Source: Scilla litardierei
Taxonomy: Eukaryota > Streptophyta > Magnoliopsida > Asparagales > Asparagaceae
DNA length: 64,000 nt
Assembly: GCA_030789695.1 (NCBI GenBank)
Contig: CM061142.1
Coordinates: forward strand, 602,401,659 to 602,465,658
Direction of reading: 5' to 3'
In this document: positions 20,440 through 28,969 of the stretch, in pieces
How the letters are laid out: each line of letters opens with the position of its first letter
Position numbering within the stretch: the first letter of the stretch is position 1
The notes under the pieces: model-generated
What the model was told of the DNA's origin: nothing
What the model saw: only the letters and a program-made list of their open reading frames with translations
Databases searched by the model: none
Position numbers and translations under genes: made by a program

Positions 20440-22446
20440 TCATTTATATCCCACAGGTTTAACACCTTTTGGTGTTAGGACTACAGGTCCAAAGACTTGG
20501 CGCTTCGAGAGTGAGTCCAGCTCTACTCCTATTGCCTCGTTCCACTTTGGCCAATCCTCTCTGCGTTTACATTCTGCTAGAGAGCGTGGATCGGTCTCAT
20601 CGTCGTATTCAGTGACGTGAGTGGCAATAATGAGCGCGAAGTTATCATCGATGATTGTGCTTTTTCTGTCCAGTACCTCCCCGGTACGTACATAGTTTAA
20701 TGAAATTTCTCCTATATTTTCCTCTTCAGGGGTTGTTAGGAGTGGAGAGGTAGCTGGGCTGAGCTCAGCATCCTGTGGTGGTATCGTTATTGTTGCTCCA
20801 GGATTTTTCCTCTTTCGAGGATTCTTATCTTTGGAGCCCGGGGGTCGTCCTCTTTTTTGTTGAGGTACGGCCGCTTCTGCTGCAGGTGGATTGCATCCAT
20901 CTTTGGGTATGTCAATCCTAGCTGGCGTATTTGCAGCAGGGACGTGTGATCTGACAATCTTCTGGTTGTCAGTGAATTTATCCGGTAAAATGTGAACTGT
21001 GTTCTGAATTTGAAGGATCTTCAGGATCTCTTCTTCACATTGATTTGTGCGCGGATCAAAATGGGATAAGGTCTTTGTGTCCCATGTAATGGTCTTTGAA
21101 GCTTCTGGCTTCTGTGTGTTAATGCCTAGTTTTGGAAAAATGCTTTCATCAAACTCACAATCTGCTAGACGCGCTTTAAAGGCGTCCCCTGTAAGGGGTT
21201 CGAGGTATCTAATGATCGATGGTGAGTCGAAACCAATATAGATACCAAGACGCCGTTGAGAACCCATCTTGGTCCTCTGCGGTGGTGCTATGGGGACATA
21301 GACAGCACATCCGAATATCCTCAAGTGAGAGATATCGGGCGGGTTCCCATATGCAAGTTGCATCGGAGAATAAGATTGACTACCTGACGGTCGTAATCTT
21401 ATCAGCGATGCAGCGTGCAGTATGGCATGTCCCCATGCACATACCGGCAACTGGCATTGCATTAACAATGGTCTAGCGATCCATTGTAGTCTCTTTATGA
21501 GAGATTCGGCCAACCCGTTCTGGGTGTGAACATGAGCTACAGGATGTTCAACTTCTATGCCGGTTGCTTGGCAGTAGTCTAGGAAGACTTGTGAGGTGAA
21601 TTCCCCAGCATTGTCCAGACGCAATTTCTTGATCTGGTTGTCTGGGAAATGTGCCCGCAATTTTATAATTTGTGCAAGTAGCTTTGCAAAGGCTACGTTG
21701 CGGGTGGACAAGAGGCACACATATGACCATTTTGAAGATGCGTCGATTAGTACCATGTAGTACCTGAATGGTCCACTTGCGGGGTGAATAGGCCCGCAAA
21801 TGTCACCATGTATTCTCTCTAGGAAGCTTGGAGACTCAGAGTCCACCTTCAGGGTGGATGGTCTCGTAATCAATTTCCCTTTGTAACAAGGGGGACAAGG
21901 ATTTGCACCCTTCCGAAGTAGCGTCAGGCTTTTCGGATTAATTCCACGGGATTGGGATATGATGCGACGCATCATATTCCTTCCAGGGTGTCCTAGTCTA
22001 TCGTGCCAGAGTTTGAATTCTGGTTGATTTTGGCACTTCTGGTGCTCCAAAGTGTTTGCTTCCATTGCTCTGATCCTTGTGTGGTAGAGACCCAACGGGA
22101 GTCCCTCGAAACGTTCGACGGTGTTTTTAGCACCGTTTTTATGGAACGTTACATCAAGGTATTCACTGTTTCCTTTGCTCACCGTTTCTAGGTGGTATCC
22201 GTTTAAGCGGATATCTTTAAAGCTCAACAGGTTCCTATGTGAGCTAGGGGAGAGAAGGGCATCTTTTATGAGTAGTTTTGTACTATTGGGGAGCATAAAA
22301 TGTGCTTCCCCTGATCCTTCAATGATACTTGATGGACCGGAAATCGTATTTACGGTGCCATCGTATTTATTAATGCTTTGAAAAAAGCAGATGTCTTGGA
22401 GGATCGTGTGCGTAGAGGCACTGTCCACTAGGCATTTAAAGTCCAT
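20440..22446 (-). CDS. Copia pol, protease and integrase part
   Basis: A frame of 668 codons starting MDFKCLVDSASTHT. The DSAST motif near residue 8 marks the aspartic protease active site. The integrase zinc-binding region follows (LWHDRLGHPG near 146, then CPPCYKGK near 186), then the catalytic core with HGDICGP, LDNAGEFTSQ and TQNGLAES (first Asp, second Asp, then Glu region), then a GKR-rich C-terminal region with KRGRPPGSKDKNPRKRK. The frame ends in TGA at 20440, where the reverse transcriptase continues in the same frame, so a single base change broke pol. It is in a different frame from gag, with 161 bp between them. Confidence 0.9.
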   Translation of the reverse strand: MDFKCLVDSASTHTILQDICFFQSINKYDGTVNTISGPSSIIEGSGEAHFMLPNSTKLLIKDALLSPSSHRNLLSFKDIRLNGYHLETVSKGNSEYLDVTFHKNGAKNTVERFEGLPLGLYHTRIRAMEANTLEHQKCQNQPEFKLWHDRLGHPGRNMMRRIISQSRGINPKSLTLLRKGANPCPPCYKGKLITRPSTLKVDSESPSFLERIHGDICGPIHPASGPFRYYMVLIDASSKWSYVCLLSTRNVAFAKLLAQIIKLRAHFPDNQIKKLRLDNAGEFTSQVFLDYCQATGIEVEHPVAHVHTQNGLAESLIKRLQWIARPLLMQCQLPVCAWGHAILHAASLIRLRPSGSQSYSPMQLAYGNPPDISHLRIFGCAVYVPIAPPQRTKMGSQRRLGIYIGFDSPSIIRYLEPLTGDAFKARLADCEFDESIFPKLGINTQKPEASKTITWDTKTLSHFDPRTNQCEEEILKILQIQNTVHILPDKFTDNQKIVRSHVPAANTPARIDIPKDGCNPPAAEAAVPQQKRGRPPGSKDKNPRKRKNPGATITIPPQDAELSPATSPLLTTPEEENIGEISLNYVRTGEVLDRKSTIIDDNFALIIATHVTEYDDETDPRSLAECKRREDWPKWNEAIGVELDSLSKRQVFGPVVLTPKGVKPVGYK

Positions 22447-22607
22447 CTATTTTAAAGAAAAGTCGCAGTATAAGGAAAAAACACAAAGGTATATACTACG
22501 AAAATTAAATTGATGTCTGAAAAAGTACTTAAAACATGCCAGAGATAAGCAGATAAATTGTTTCTCGAAAGGAAAAACTACAATGCATATAAAGTAGATA
22601 AATGTCC
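22447..22607 (-). other. gag-pol spacer with intron-like composition
   Basis: Between the gag stop and the pol ATG the - strand is AT-rich, has a long pyrimidine tract (ctgcgacttttctttaaaatag), and ends in AG directly before ATGGAC. This resembles a 3' splice site. Alternative splicing to balance gag and pol is known in plant and animal Copia elements. Whether it occurs here is inference. Confidence 0.35.
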
Positions 22608-23564
22608 TCAGTCGAGCAGGTCATCGTTGGAGAAGTCCTCGGCGATGAACCTGATTGGTGCCAGGTTTTCTTGAACCGCCAGGTTTGTCTCAGCTTGCTT
22701 CTGGCTTGCTTTGTACAACTCCTGAAGGTGGCGTGGAGTACGACAATTTCTGGACCAGTGTCCAGTCATGCCACACCTGTGGCATTTATCTTCCCAGTCC
22801 TTTCTGGGGGCAGAAGTCTGGCCGTCGTCTTTTCTCTTCCACACATTTTTCTTCTTCCCCTCTTGGTTGTTTCTTGGAGGGGGTCCTCGAGCCTGCTTCT
22901 TCATGGTCTTGCCCTTCTGGGGTTTGCCTTTGAAGTTGCCCCTTTTCTTCTGGAAGGAGCTGTGGTGCGCTTCAGGCGCAGGAGCAGTGCCGGTAGGGCG
23001 TGAGTTGTGGGTGGCCAGAAGGAGGTCACGATTCTGCTCTGCCATCAGAAGGCATGAGAGAAGCTCAGAGTATTTTGTGAACTTTCGTTCACGATACTGT
23101 TGCATCAGTATGACATCCTTCTCATGGAAGGATGTATACGTCTTCTCTAACATGCGTTCCTCCGTCACCTTTTCACCACACAACTTCAGGCGTGAGGTGA
23201 TGCTAAAGAGTGCCGAGTTGTACTCGGCAATAGACTTGAAGTCTTGGAGACGGAGGTTCTCCCATTCATATCGCACTCGAGGTAGGATAACATCCCTTTG
23301 ATGTTTATACCTGTCCTCGAGGGCGGTCCACAACTCATACGAGTCCTCCACCGTTAGGTACTCGGCCTTCAGGGTCCGATCGATATGGCGTCTGATATAG
23401 ATAATTGCTTTCGCTTTATCTATGTCAGAAACCTTATCGCCTAAGGCGATGGCGTGACTCAATCCCTGTGCTCGCAGATGGAATTTTATATCCAGCTGCC
23501 AGCTTAAGTAATTCTTTCCTGAAGCATCCAAAACGTCGAAATCGACGCTCGCAATTTTGGCCAT
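22608..23564 (-). CDS. Copia gag
   Basis: An intact frame of 318 codons starts MAKIASVDFDVLDASGKNY. Residues about 10-190 form the plant Copia gag fold (SWQLDIKFHLRAQGL, ELWTALEDRYKH, then LRLQDFKSIAEYNS). A basic linker (GNFKGKPQKGKTMKKQ) leads to one CCHC zinc knuckle, CHRCGMTGHWSRNC, near residues 264-277. It packages element RNA into particles. The ATG is the first in frame after the leader. No stops or frameshifts, consistent with a young element. Confidence 0.92.
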   Translation of the reverse strand: MAKIASVDFDVLDASGKNYLSWQLDIKFHLRAQGLSHAIALGDKVSDIDKAKAIIYIRRHIDRTLKAEYLTVEDSYELWTALEDRYKHQRDVILPRVRYEWENLRLQDFKSIAEYNSALFSITSRLKLCGEKVTEERMLEKTYTSFHEKDVILMQQYRERKFTKYSELLSCLLMAEQNRDLLLATHNSRPTGTAPAPEAHHSSFQKKRGNFKGKPQKGKTMKKQARGPPPRNNQEGKKKNVWKRKDDGQTSAPRKDWEDKCHRCGMTGHWSRNCRTPRHLQELYKASQKQAETNLAVQENLAPIRFIAEDFSNDDLLD

Positions 23565-24289
23565 TTATCACTCTAGCATGTAAAAAGATAGCATTAATTA
23601 GATATTTTGCGGAAAAATAAATAATCAAGCACATCAGACATAAATATTTGCTGCGTGGATCGGCTAATCACCATAAATAATTACAGTCCATTACAGTCCC
23701 AAAAAGAAAAAGAGTACAACTCGGGAACCCCCGTGGGGCCCCTATTCTTCTGGAATAGTCCTTCATCTTCTTGAGGCGTCCGCCGGGCTTGTAATTTTAC
23801 AGAATTATCCTCACTACATTTTTCTCTCAAAAAAAAGGAAAATAATGCATGAAAAATAAAATGGTGATAAACTAGCCGATCCAAAACCACAGCAAATATT
23901 AACCATTCGTCGCAGGCAGTTATAATGCAGCAGGCATCAACACAGGCAGTTTATACATCGCAGGCAATTTATTTATTCATCACAGGCAGTTTATAATGGA
24001 AATTGAAATCTATCGTTTAAAAATTATTGGACCACTAGGCAACGTCATGCACCGTTAGGTTAGTTGACTAACGGCAGAGCGGTCGCAGGATCTTCTTAAT
24101 TTTTAAACGTTTTAAAGAAAATCATAAATCCAAATATAATTTGCGATGAGTAAAAATCACATGCAATTTGGTCCAGATTATAACGAAAGAGAATCGCAAT
24201 TAAATCTGAAAAAATTTTGAAAATTCGAAAAAAATTTTCTGGGTTAGAAACCCTAGTTAGGGTTTTGGGGTACGCACGCCGGGCCCGTA
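23565..24289 (-). other. Copia leader, AT-rich inner part
   Basis: This is untranslated leader between the GC-rich array and gag. It contains a short repeat of (c)aggcagtttata (23912-23998) but no gene. Confidence 0.6.
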
Positions 24290-25040
24290 CCCGCTACTGG
24301 CGGGCGGGCCCGTTTGCCGCAGCAGGCGGCCGGGAGGGGGGGCCCGTCGCTGCAGGCGGCGGGGAGGGGGGGGCCCGCCGCGGCAGGCGGCGGGGGTTGC
24401 CCGGCGCTGCAGGCGGCGGGGAGCCCCCGCCTGCGGCGGCGGGGGTTGCCCCCGTCGCTGCAGGCGGTGGGGGTTGCCCCTGCCTGCGGCGGCGGGGGTT
24501 GCCCCGCCGTTGGCGGCGGGGTTGCCCCGCCGCAGCAGGCGGCGGGGAGCCCCCACCGCTACAGGCGGCGGGGAGCCCCCGCCTGCGGCGGCGGGGGTTG
24601 CCCGCCGCTGTAGGCGGCGGGGAGCCCCCGCCTGCGGCGGCGGGGGTTGCCCCCGTCGCTGCAGGCGGTGGGGGTTGCCCCCGCCTGCGGCGGCGGGGTT
24701 GCCCCCGCCTGCGGCGGCGGGGTTGCCCCCGTCTGCGGCGGCGGGGGTTGCCCCGCCGTTGGCGGCGGGGGTGCCCCGCCGCAGCAGGCGGCGGGGAGCC
24801 CCCGCCTGCCGCGGCGGGGGTTGCCCCCGCCGTTGGCGGCGGGGGTGCCCCGCCGCAGCAGGCGGCGGGGAGCCCCCGCCTACCGCGGCGGGGGTTGTCC
24901 CCGCCGGCGGCGGCGGGGGATGCCCGCCGCTGCAGGCGGCGGGGAAATCCCCGCCTGTAGTGGCGGGGGGGTTCCCGCCGCCGCAGCGACGGCGGGAAGG
25001 CCCCCGCCGCTGCCGGCGACGGGGGGGGGGGGGGGCGTGG
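24290..25040. repeat. GC-rich palindromic minisatellite in the Copia leader
   Basis: About 750 bp consist almost only of units such as GCAGGCGGCGGGGAGCCCC, CGCCTGCGGCGGCGGGGG and TTGCCCC in alternating order. Units repeat with roughly 40-70 bp periodicity and each contains GC-rich dyads. Long open frames exist in all phases only because the repeat lacks stop codons. The + strand has many G4-G6 runs, including a run of over ten G near 25021, so quadruplex or hairpin structure is plausible. Confidence 0.85.
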
Positions 25041-25382
25041 GTGAACCCTATTTCGGGTTTGGGTGATTTTTGGGGAAAAACAACGGGTAAAAATCCGATT
25101 TTTAGTGGAAAAAACCCAATTTTTTCTTCCAAAAATACGTTTTTTAATTGAAAAAGGGTGATTTTTAGCGATAAAAACGGTGTTTTTAATCGATTGAGCC
25201 AAAAAGAATTAAATCACCACATATGCGCATATACAAAATTTAGATCTAGAGAGAAAGTTACCTCTAGATCCTACCCGCCGGATCTAGCGACGTTCGGTGA
25301 AGGAAGCCCGTTCGCGTCGCGTCCGTCCGTCGCGTCCGTCCGTCGGCAGGGGTTCGGCTTAGCTTTGAGCGTGCTGATAACG

Positions 25383-25495
25383 TGTTGTAAACTTGGCGGC
25401 TATGGAGACCATAGCCCTGTATTTATAGTGGTAGGGTTACATAATGGGTGGATACCCACTAACGGGTAGGCCCACCAAGAAGCCCGTTTATAACA
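25383..25495 (-). repeat. Copia 5' LTR (113 bp)
   Basis: It is a copy of 18509-18621. The inner flank on the - strand reads CGTTATCAGCACGCTC right after the LTR end. This is where the primer binding site should be, but it is not the standard initiator-Met complement, and I cannot assign the tRNA. Confidence 0.9.
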
Positions 25496-25613
25496 ATTTT
25501 GATTTATTTTTATTTTCTATAAGTGCAGAAGCGCTATATAAGAGCTCACTTAGATAGCACTTTCTAGAAGCGCTATTTAAGTGGCGTTACCCAAGCCCAA
25601 ATCTGTAGTAGTG
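25496..25613 (-). mobile_element. CACTA element terminus with CACTACTACAG end
   Basis: Read on the - strand from 25613 the sequence begins CACTACTACAGATTTGGG, the canonical CACTA terminal inverted repeat. Subterminal units (agtggcgttac, aagcgctatttaag, agatagcactt) matching 18350-18508 follow. The Copia insertion separates the two parts. The CACTA lies in a family C LTR: after 25613 comes aggctacgg, which is continuous with cgtagaggctacgg in the copy at 29961. The other CACTA end was not found. Confidence 0.85.
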
Positions 25614-25835
25614 AGGCTACGGGCTGACAGCCAGCCCCGCCTTTCTGACGAGTTGTTATTCTCGCAGGAAGCTCGACTCAGCTACCGAGAGACGACCTCC
25701 GCGCGACCTTGATCCCTTCACATTCGAAGCGAGTTCTGAGCGGTGCAAACCTTGCCGTTAGCCAAAAACTTGTAATCATTGTACACTTGATTCTCATTAT
25801 CAAATAAATCTCATTGTTGACGGATCAGACCGGCA
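25614..25835 (+). repeat. LTR fragment of family C (3' part)
   Basis: It matches 29965-30202 with scattered changes (cagccccgcctttctgacga, ttctcgcaggaagctcg, gccaaaaacttgtaatcattg) and stops at the LTR end GGCAACA. It is not followed by the primer site that follows the copy at 30202, so it is the end of a solo LTR or a 3' LTR. Its 5' part was displaced by the CACTA. Confidence 0.85.
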
Positions 25836-26496
25836 ACACCTCCATTTAAAGTATATTCTAGGAATGTTCCTTTTCAGCCCTTCAAATACAAAGGATTGGG
25901 TTGAAGATGTTGTAATACGTGTAACCGTCATGGTTACGTAATATCCTACAAGTTTCTAGAAGTATGCGACACGTAACTGACCTGGCAGTAGACTTCACAT
26001 TAGCTTCTATTGCCAGGTTGGCCACTAGTTAGGCCCAAGTGCTTCCCACTGAAATACACTCGGAACACCAGCCGTTTTTTACGACACACCGTTCTTGTAC
26101 TTCATCGATCATGCTGTCTAGATGACCCCAATCGCCGAATCTCGGCACAACCACGCTTGTCCAAATTATTATCCTGGAACCCAAAAAATAATTATCGTAA
26201 ATTATAAAAAAGAAAATGCTATAAATGTTGCTGTCACATTCATCAACGTTGATAGTGCAGAATTTGGTTACCAAGCCTACCCTAACTTCGTCGTTATCTT
26301 AAACAACCCAAGGTTGGTCACATGCCTCGTATTTCCCTGTCCCTTCAAACCCAACAACCCAATACAAACCGTAGAAAGCTTAAAACTAATAATATTAAAG
26401 CGCCAAGGTGGTAACAATTATATACACGCAAAAGGAAATCGAAATTTAAAATAACAATAAACCAAAAAGAAAACTCCAAACACCAGTCTTCTGTCC
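25836..26496. other. 3' flank of the lectin receptor kinase
   Basis: No open frame of note and no repeat. The part nearest 26496 should hold the kinase 3' UTR. No poly(A) signal could be assigned with confidence. Confidence 0.5.
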
Positions 26497-28578
26497 TCAT
26501 GTGCTTCCACGTGACAGCAACGACAACGGCGAGTACGAGAAGGGCCCCACGCTACTCGCCGTACCTCCGGTGACCGGACCGCCCTCCTCCATCTTCTCAA
26601 ACGACGACGATGGATACGAGTGCACGAAATCCTCGAACCCCGGTAGATTATCGCGCTTGCTTCCCTTCATCGTCCCCTCATACTCGCCTGGCGGTAACTT
26701 CACCTCCGGCACCTCCGTCGCATCCCCACCGTCCAGAAACCTCACCGCCTCCCTCATGCTGGGCCGCATCGCGCTCGCCGGGTGCGAACAGATCAGCCCA
26801 ATTTTAATTGCCAGCTCCGCCTCTTCCATGTCGAACCCACCGTCCAATCTCGGGTCCACAGCCTCGGCCCACTTACCCGAGCTCCACTTCTCCCAGGCCC
26901 AATCCACCAGTATCAGCTCCTCCGGCGCCGCCTTGGGCTCGATGGGCCGCCGCCCGCACACGATCTCCAACGCGAGCGCCCCAAACGCAAACACGTCGGA
27001 ACTGGTCGTCGCCTTACCGCTGCGGGTCAGCTCCGGCGCCAAATAACCCAACGTGCCCACGACCCGAGTCGTGCTCGGGTTCGCCCCGTGCTCGTAAAGC
27101 TTCGCCAGCCCGAAATCCCCGAGCCGGCCGTTGAGATCGGCGTCCAGCAAAACGTTGCTCGCCTTCACGTCTCGATGAATCACGACGTGCTCCCATTCTT
27201 CGTGAAGATAGAGGAGAGCAGAGGCGACCCCTTTCAGAATCCGATACCTCTGATCCCAAGAAAGCAAGTACTGCGATCGAGAATCGGCTCCGTCGGTGAA
27301 AAGAAACTTGTCGAGGCTGCCGTTGGGCATGTAATCGTAGACGAGGAGCAGATCGGCGCGTCGCCGGCACCAGCCTTGGAGTCGGACGAGATTTCGGTGG
27401 CGCAACCGGCCGATACTGGCGATCTCCGCTACAAACTCGCGGAGACCCTGTTTGGACCCGTGGGCGACTCTTTTGACGGCGACTTCGGCTTTGGTTCCGG
27501 GTAGGGTCCCTTTGTAGACTTTACCGAAGCCGCCGACGCCCAGGACCTCGCGATCTCGAAACCCCTTGGTGGCGTGCTTCAGCTCTTTGTAGGAGAAGCG
27601 GTGGGGCCCGTACTCGAGCTCCCAGGGCTCGATGATGTCGGCGTTCTTGATCTTGTAGACGAGGTAGGCGGCGGCGGCGGCGGCGGCGATTAGGACGAAG
27701 ATGGAGGAGACGGAGACGGCGAGGATGAGGACGGTGTTGTTCTTCTTGGGCCGAGGGAGGGAAGGGAGAGAGGAGAGGTCGAGAGATTGGGCGGGGCCGT
27801 TCATGCTGAAGCTCCAGCCCAGTATGTAATGGCTGCTGGCGAGAAGGCCGGTGGAGGCAGAGAAGCCGACGAACATCCGATCTAGAAGGATGGGGGTAAG
27901 ATCGAGAGGGAAGCTGATGATCGGGGTGGCGGGCTTGGTCGAGAAAGGGGAGAGGGTAACATTGATGAGCTTCGCAGCGCCGTCGTAATCGATCCAGGCT
28001 TGGATCGTGTCGCCGCTCTTGAGATTGAGGTCGTTTTTTTGGCCGTTGTCGTCGTAGTAAGCGACGGGGGCGGATTTGTTGGAGGCGAGGCTGTTGATGT
28101 CGATGCCGACGTGGTTGTCGTTGATGTCGAAGAACTCGAAGTCTTGGACGGTGTCGAACTCGACGGCGAAGATGTGGTCGGTGGAGTTGCCGACGTCGCT
28201 GGCGTTGAGGATGCCGAGGTACTGGCTGGGCTGGGCCCCGGCGAGCTGCGTGTCGGGGGCGATGACGAAGGCGAAGCCGTGGCCGCCGAGCTTGGGGTAC
28301 TCGGGGACGATGGCGAAGGCGAAGGAGGTGGAGAAGGAGGCGGAGGAGGAGGAGGACGAGGAGTTCTTGAATTGGAGAGGGGAAGGGTAGAAGGCGTGGC
28401 CCTTGAGGCGGCTGGTCTCGTTGGTGAGACTGAGGATGCCGTTGGATTGGATGAGGGCGATGCCGTTGAGGGTGAGGTTGTTGTTTGGGGAGAAGCCTTT
28501 GTATGTGAACAGGTCTTGTTGAGAGAGAGCAGAGGTGAGGAGAGTGAGGAGGAGGAGGGGGAGAAGAGTTTTCGTCAT
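26497..28578 (-). CDS. L-type lectin domain receptor-like kinase
   Basis: This is an intronless gene of 693 codons, the usual length and structure for plant L-type lectin receptor kinases. Residues 1-20 are a signal peptide (MTKTLLPLLLLTLLTSALS). Residues 22-262 form a legume-lectin domain with the metal-site region VEFDTVQDFEFFDIN then NHVGIDIN (138-162). Residues 283-307 are the membrane span. Residues 343-615 are a Ser/Thr kinase: glycine loop GVGGFG 347-352, catalytic Lys 369, HRD 468-470, DFG 488-490, and LGYLAPEL in the activation segment. All key residues are present, so it should be an active RD kinase at the plasma membrane, sensing an extracellular ligand in defence or development. 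The open frame extends 52 codons further upstream. I chose 28578 because it gives the signal peptide. It is the only apparently intact host gene here. Confidence 0.95.
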   Translation of the reverse strand: MTKTLLPLLLLTLLTSALSQQDLFTYKGFSPNNNLTLNGIALIQSNGILSLTNETSRLKGHAFYPSPLQFKNSSSSSSSASFSTSFAFAIVPEYPKLGGHGFAFVIAPDTQLAGAQPSQYLGILNASDVGNSTDHIFAVEFDTVQDFEFFDINDNHVGIDINSLASNKSAPVAYYDDNGQKNDLNLKSGDTIQAWIDYDGAAKLINVTLSPFSTKPATPIISFPLDLTPILLDRMFVGFSASTGLLASSHYILGWSFSMNGPAQSLDLSSLPSLPRPKKNNTVLILAVSVSSIFVLIAAAAAAAYLVYKIKNADIIEPWELEYGPHRFSYKELKHATKGFRDREVLGVGGFGKVYKGTLPGTKAEVAVKRVAHGSKQGLREFVAEIASIGRLRHRNLVRLQGWCRRRADLLLVYDYMPNGSLDKFLFTDGADSRSQYLLSWDQRYRILKGVASALLYLHEEWEHVVIHRDVKASNVLLDADLNGRLGDFGLAKLYEHGANPSTTRVVGTLGYLAPELTRSGKATTSSDVFAFGALALEIVCGRRPIEPKAAPEELILVDWAWEKWSSGKWAEAVDPRLDGGFDMEEAELAIKIGLICSHPASAMRPSMREAVRFLDGGDATEVPEVKLPPGEYEGTMKGSKRDNLPGFEDFVHSYPSSSFEKMEEGGPVTGGTASSVGPFSYSPLSLLSRGST

Positions 28579-28699
28579 TGTTTTTTGGGTTGAAGGGAGC
28601 GTGAACGAGCGAGGGGCGGAGGCAGGGATAAAGAGAGGGTGTTCGTTTGGGGTTTTTCTTGTAACGTTCCCTTCGGTTTTTTGTGGGGGTCTCTGTTTC

Positions 28700-28780
28700 T
28701 TTATAGATGCCGAGAAGCGAGAGAAAGGGACCACAGTGACAGTAGTGGAATGCGATAATTTGTGAGATTTGGACTATATA
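28700..28780 (-). promoter_or_regulatory. Candidate core promoter of the lectin receptor kinase
   Basis: On the - strand TATAAA lies at 28705-28700 (context ATCTATAAAGAAAC), 122 bp upstream of the start codon. A second TATATA lies at 28780-28775. Either would give a normal-length leader. There is no further support such as an initiator. Confidence 0.35.
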
Positions 28781-28969
28781 CACTCTTGAGCGGTATATTG
28801 ACTGATTTTTTTTTTCCAAAAAATGAAATAGAGTGAAAGAGAGGGTACATGTATAGACAAGTGATGCAATAAAATTTTTTATTTTTGAAAAAAAAAAGAG
28901 TGATGTTAGTTGCGCCGCGAGATTATATGAATTAATCGTATTTTAAGGCAAAAAATGATCGAGACAGTT

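Larger units (their letters stand above)
18509..25495 (-). mobile_element. Ty1/Copia LTR retrotransposon, nearly complete, pol broken by one stop
   Basis: This is a 6987-bp element flanked by the 5-bp duplication ATTTT (18504-18508 and 25496-25500). LTRs are only 113 bp (18509-18621 and 25383-25495), with ends TGTTGTAA and TTATAACA, and appear identical or almost so, which argues for a recent insertion. On the - strand the order is leader, gag, protease, integrase, reverse transcriptase, RNase H, which is the Copia order. The leader is 1.8 kb and holds a GC-rich repeat array. It is inserted in the end of a CACTA element. Confidence 0.93.

Noticed and set aside
24217..25202. Long overlapping open frames in all phases rich in Gly, Pro, Arg and Ala
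   Set aside because: They arise from the GC-rich leader repeat, which lacks stop codons. Composition is pure repeat and no frame is favoured.
26501..28593. Several long open frames on the + strand opposite the lectin receptor kinase
   Set aside because: These are antisense or shifted shadows of a GC-rich gene. None has a recognisable domain.
27521..28819. 432-codon open frame on the - strand overlapping the kinase
   Set aside because: It is a shifted frame of the same gene with Arg/Pro/His-rich translation. The kinase frame has all family motifs.
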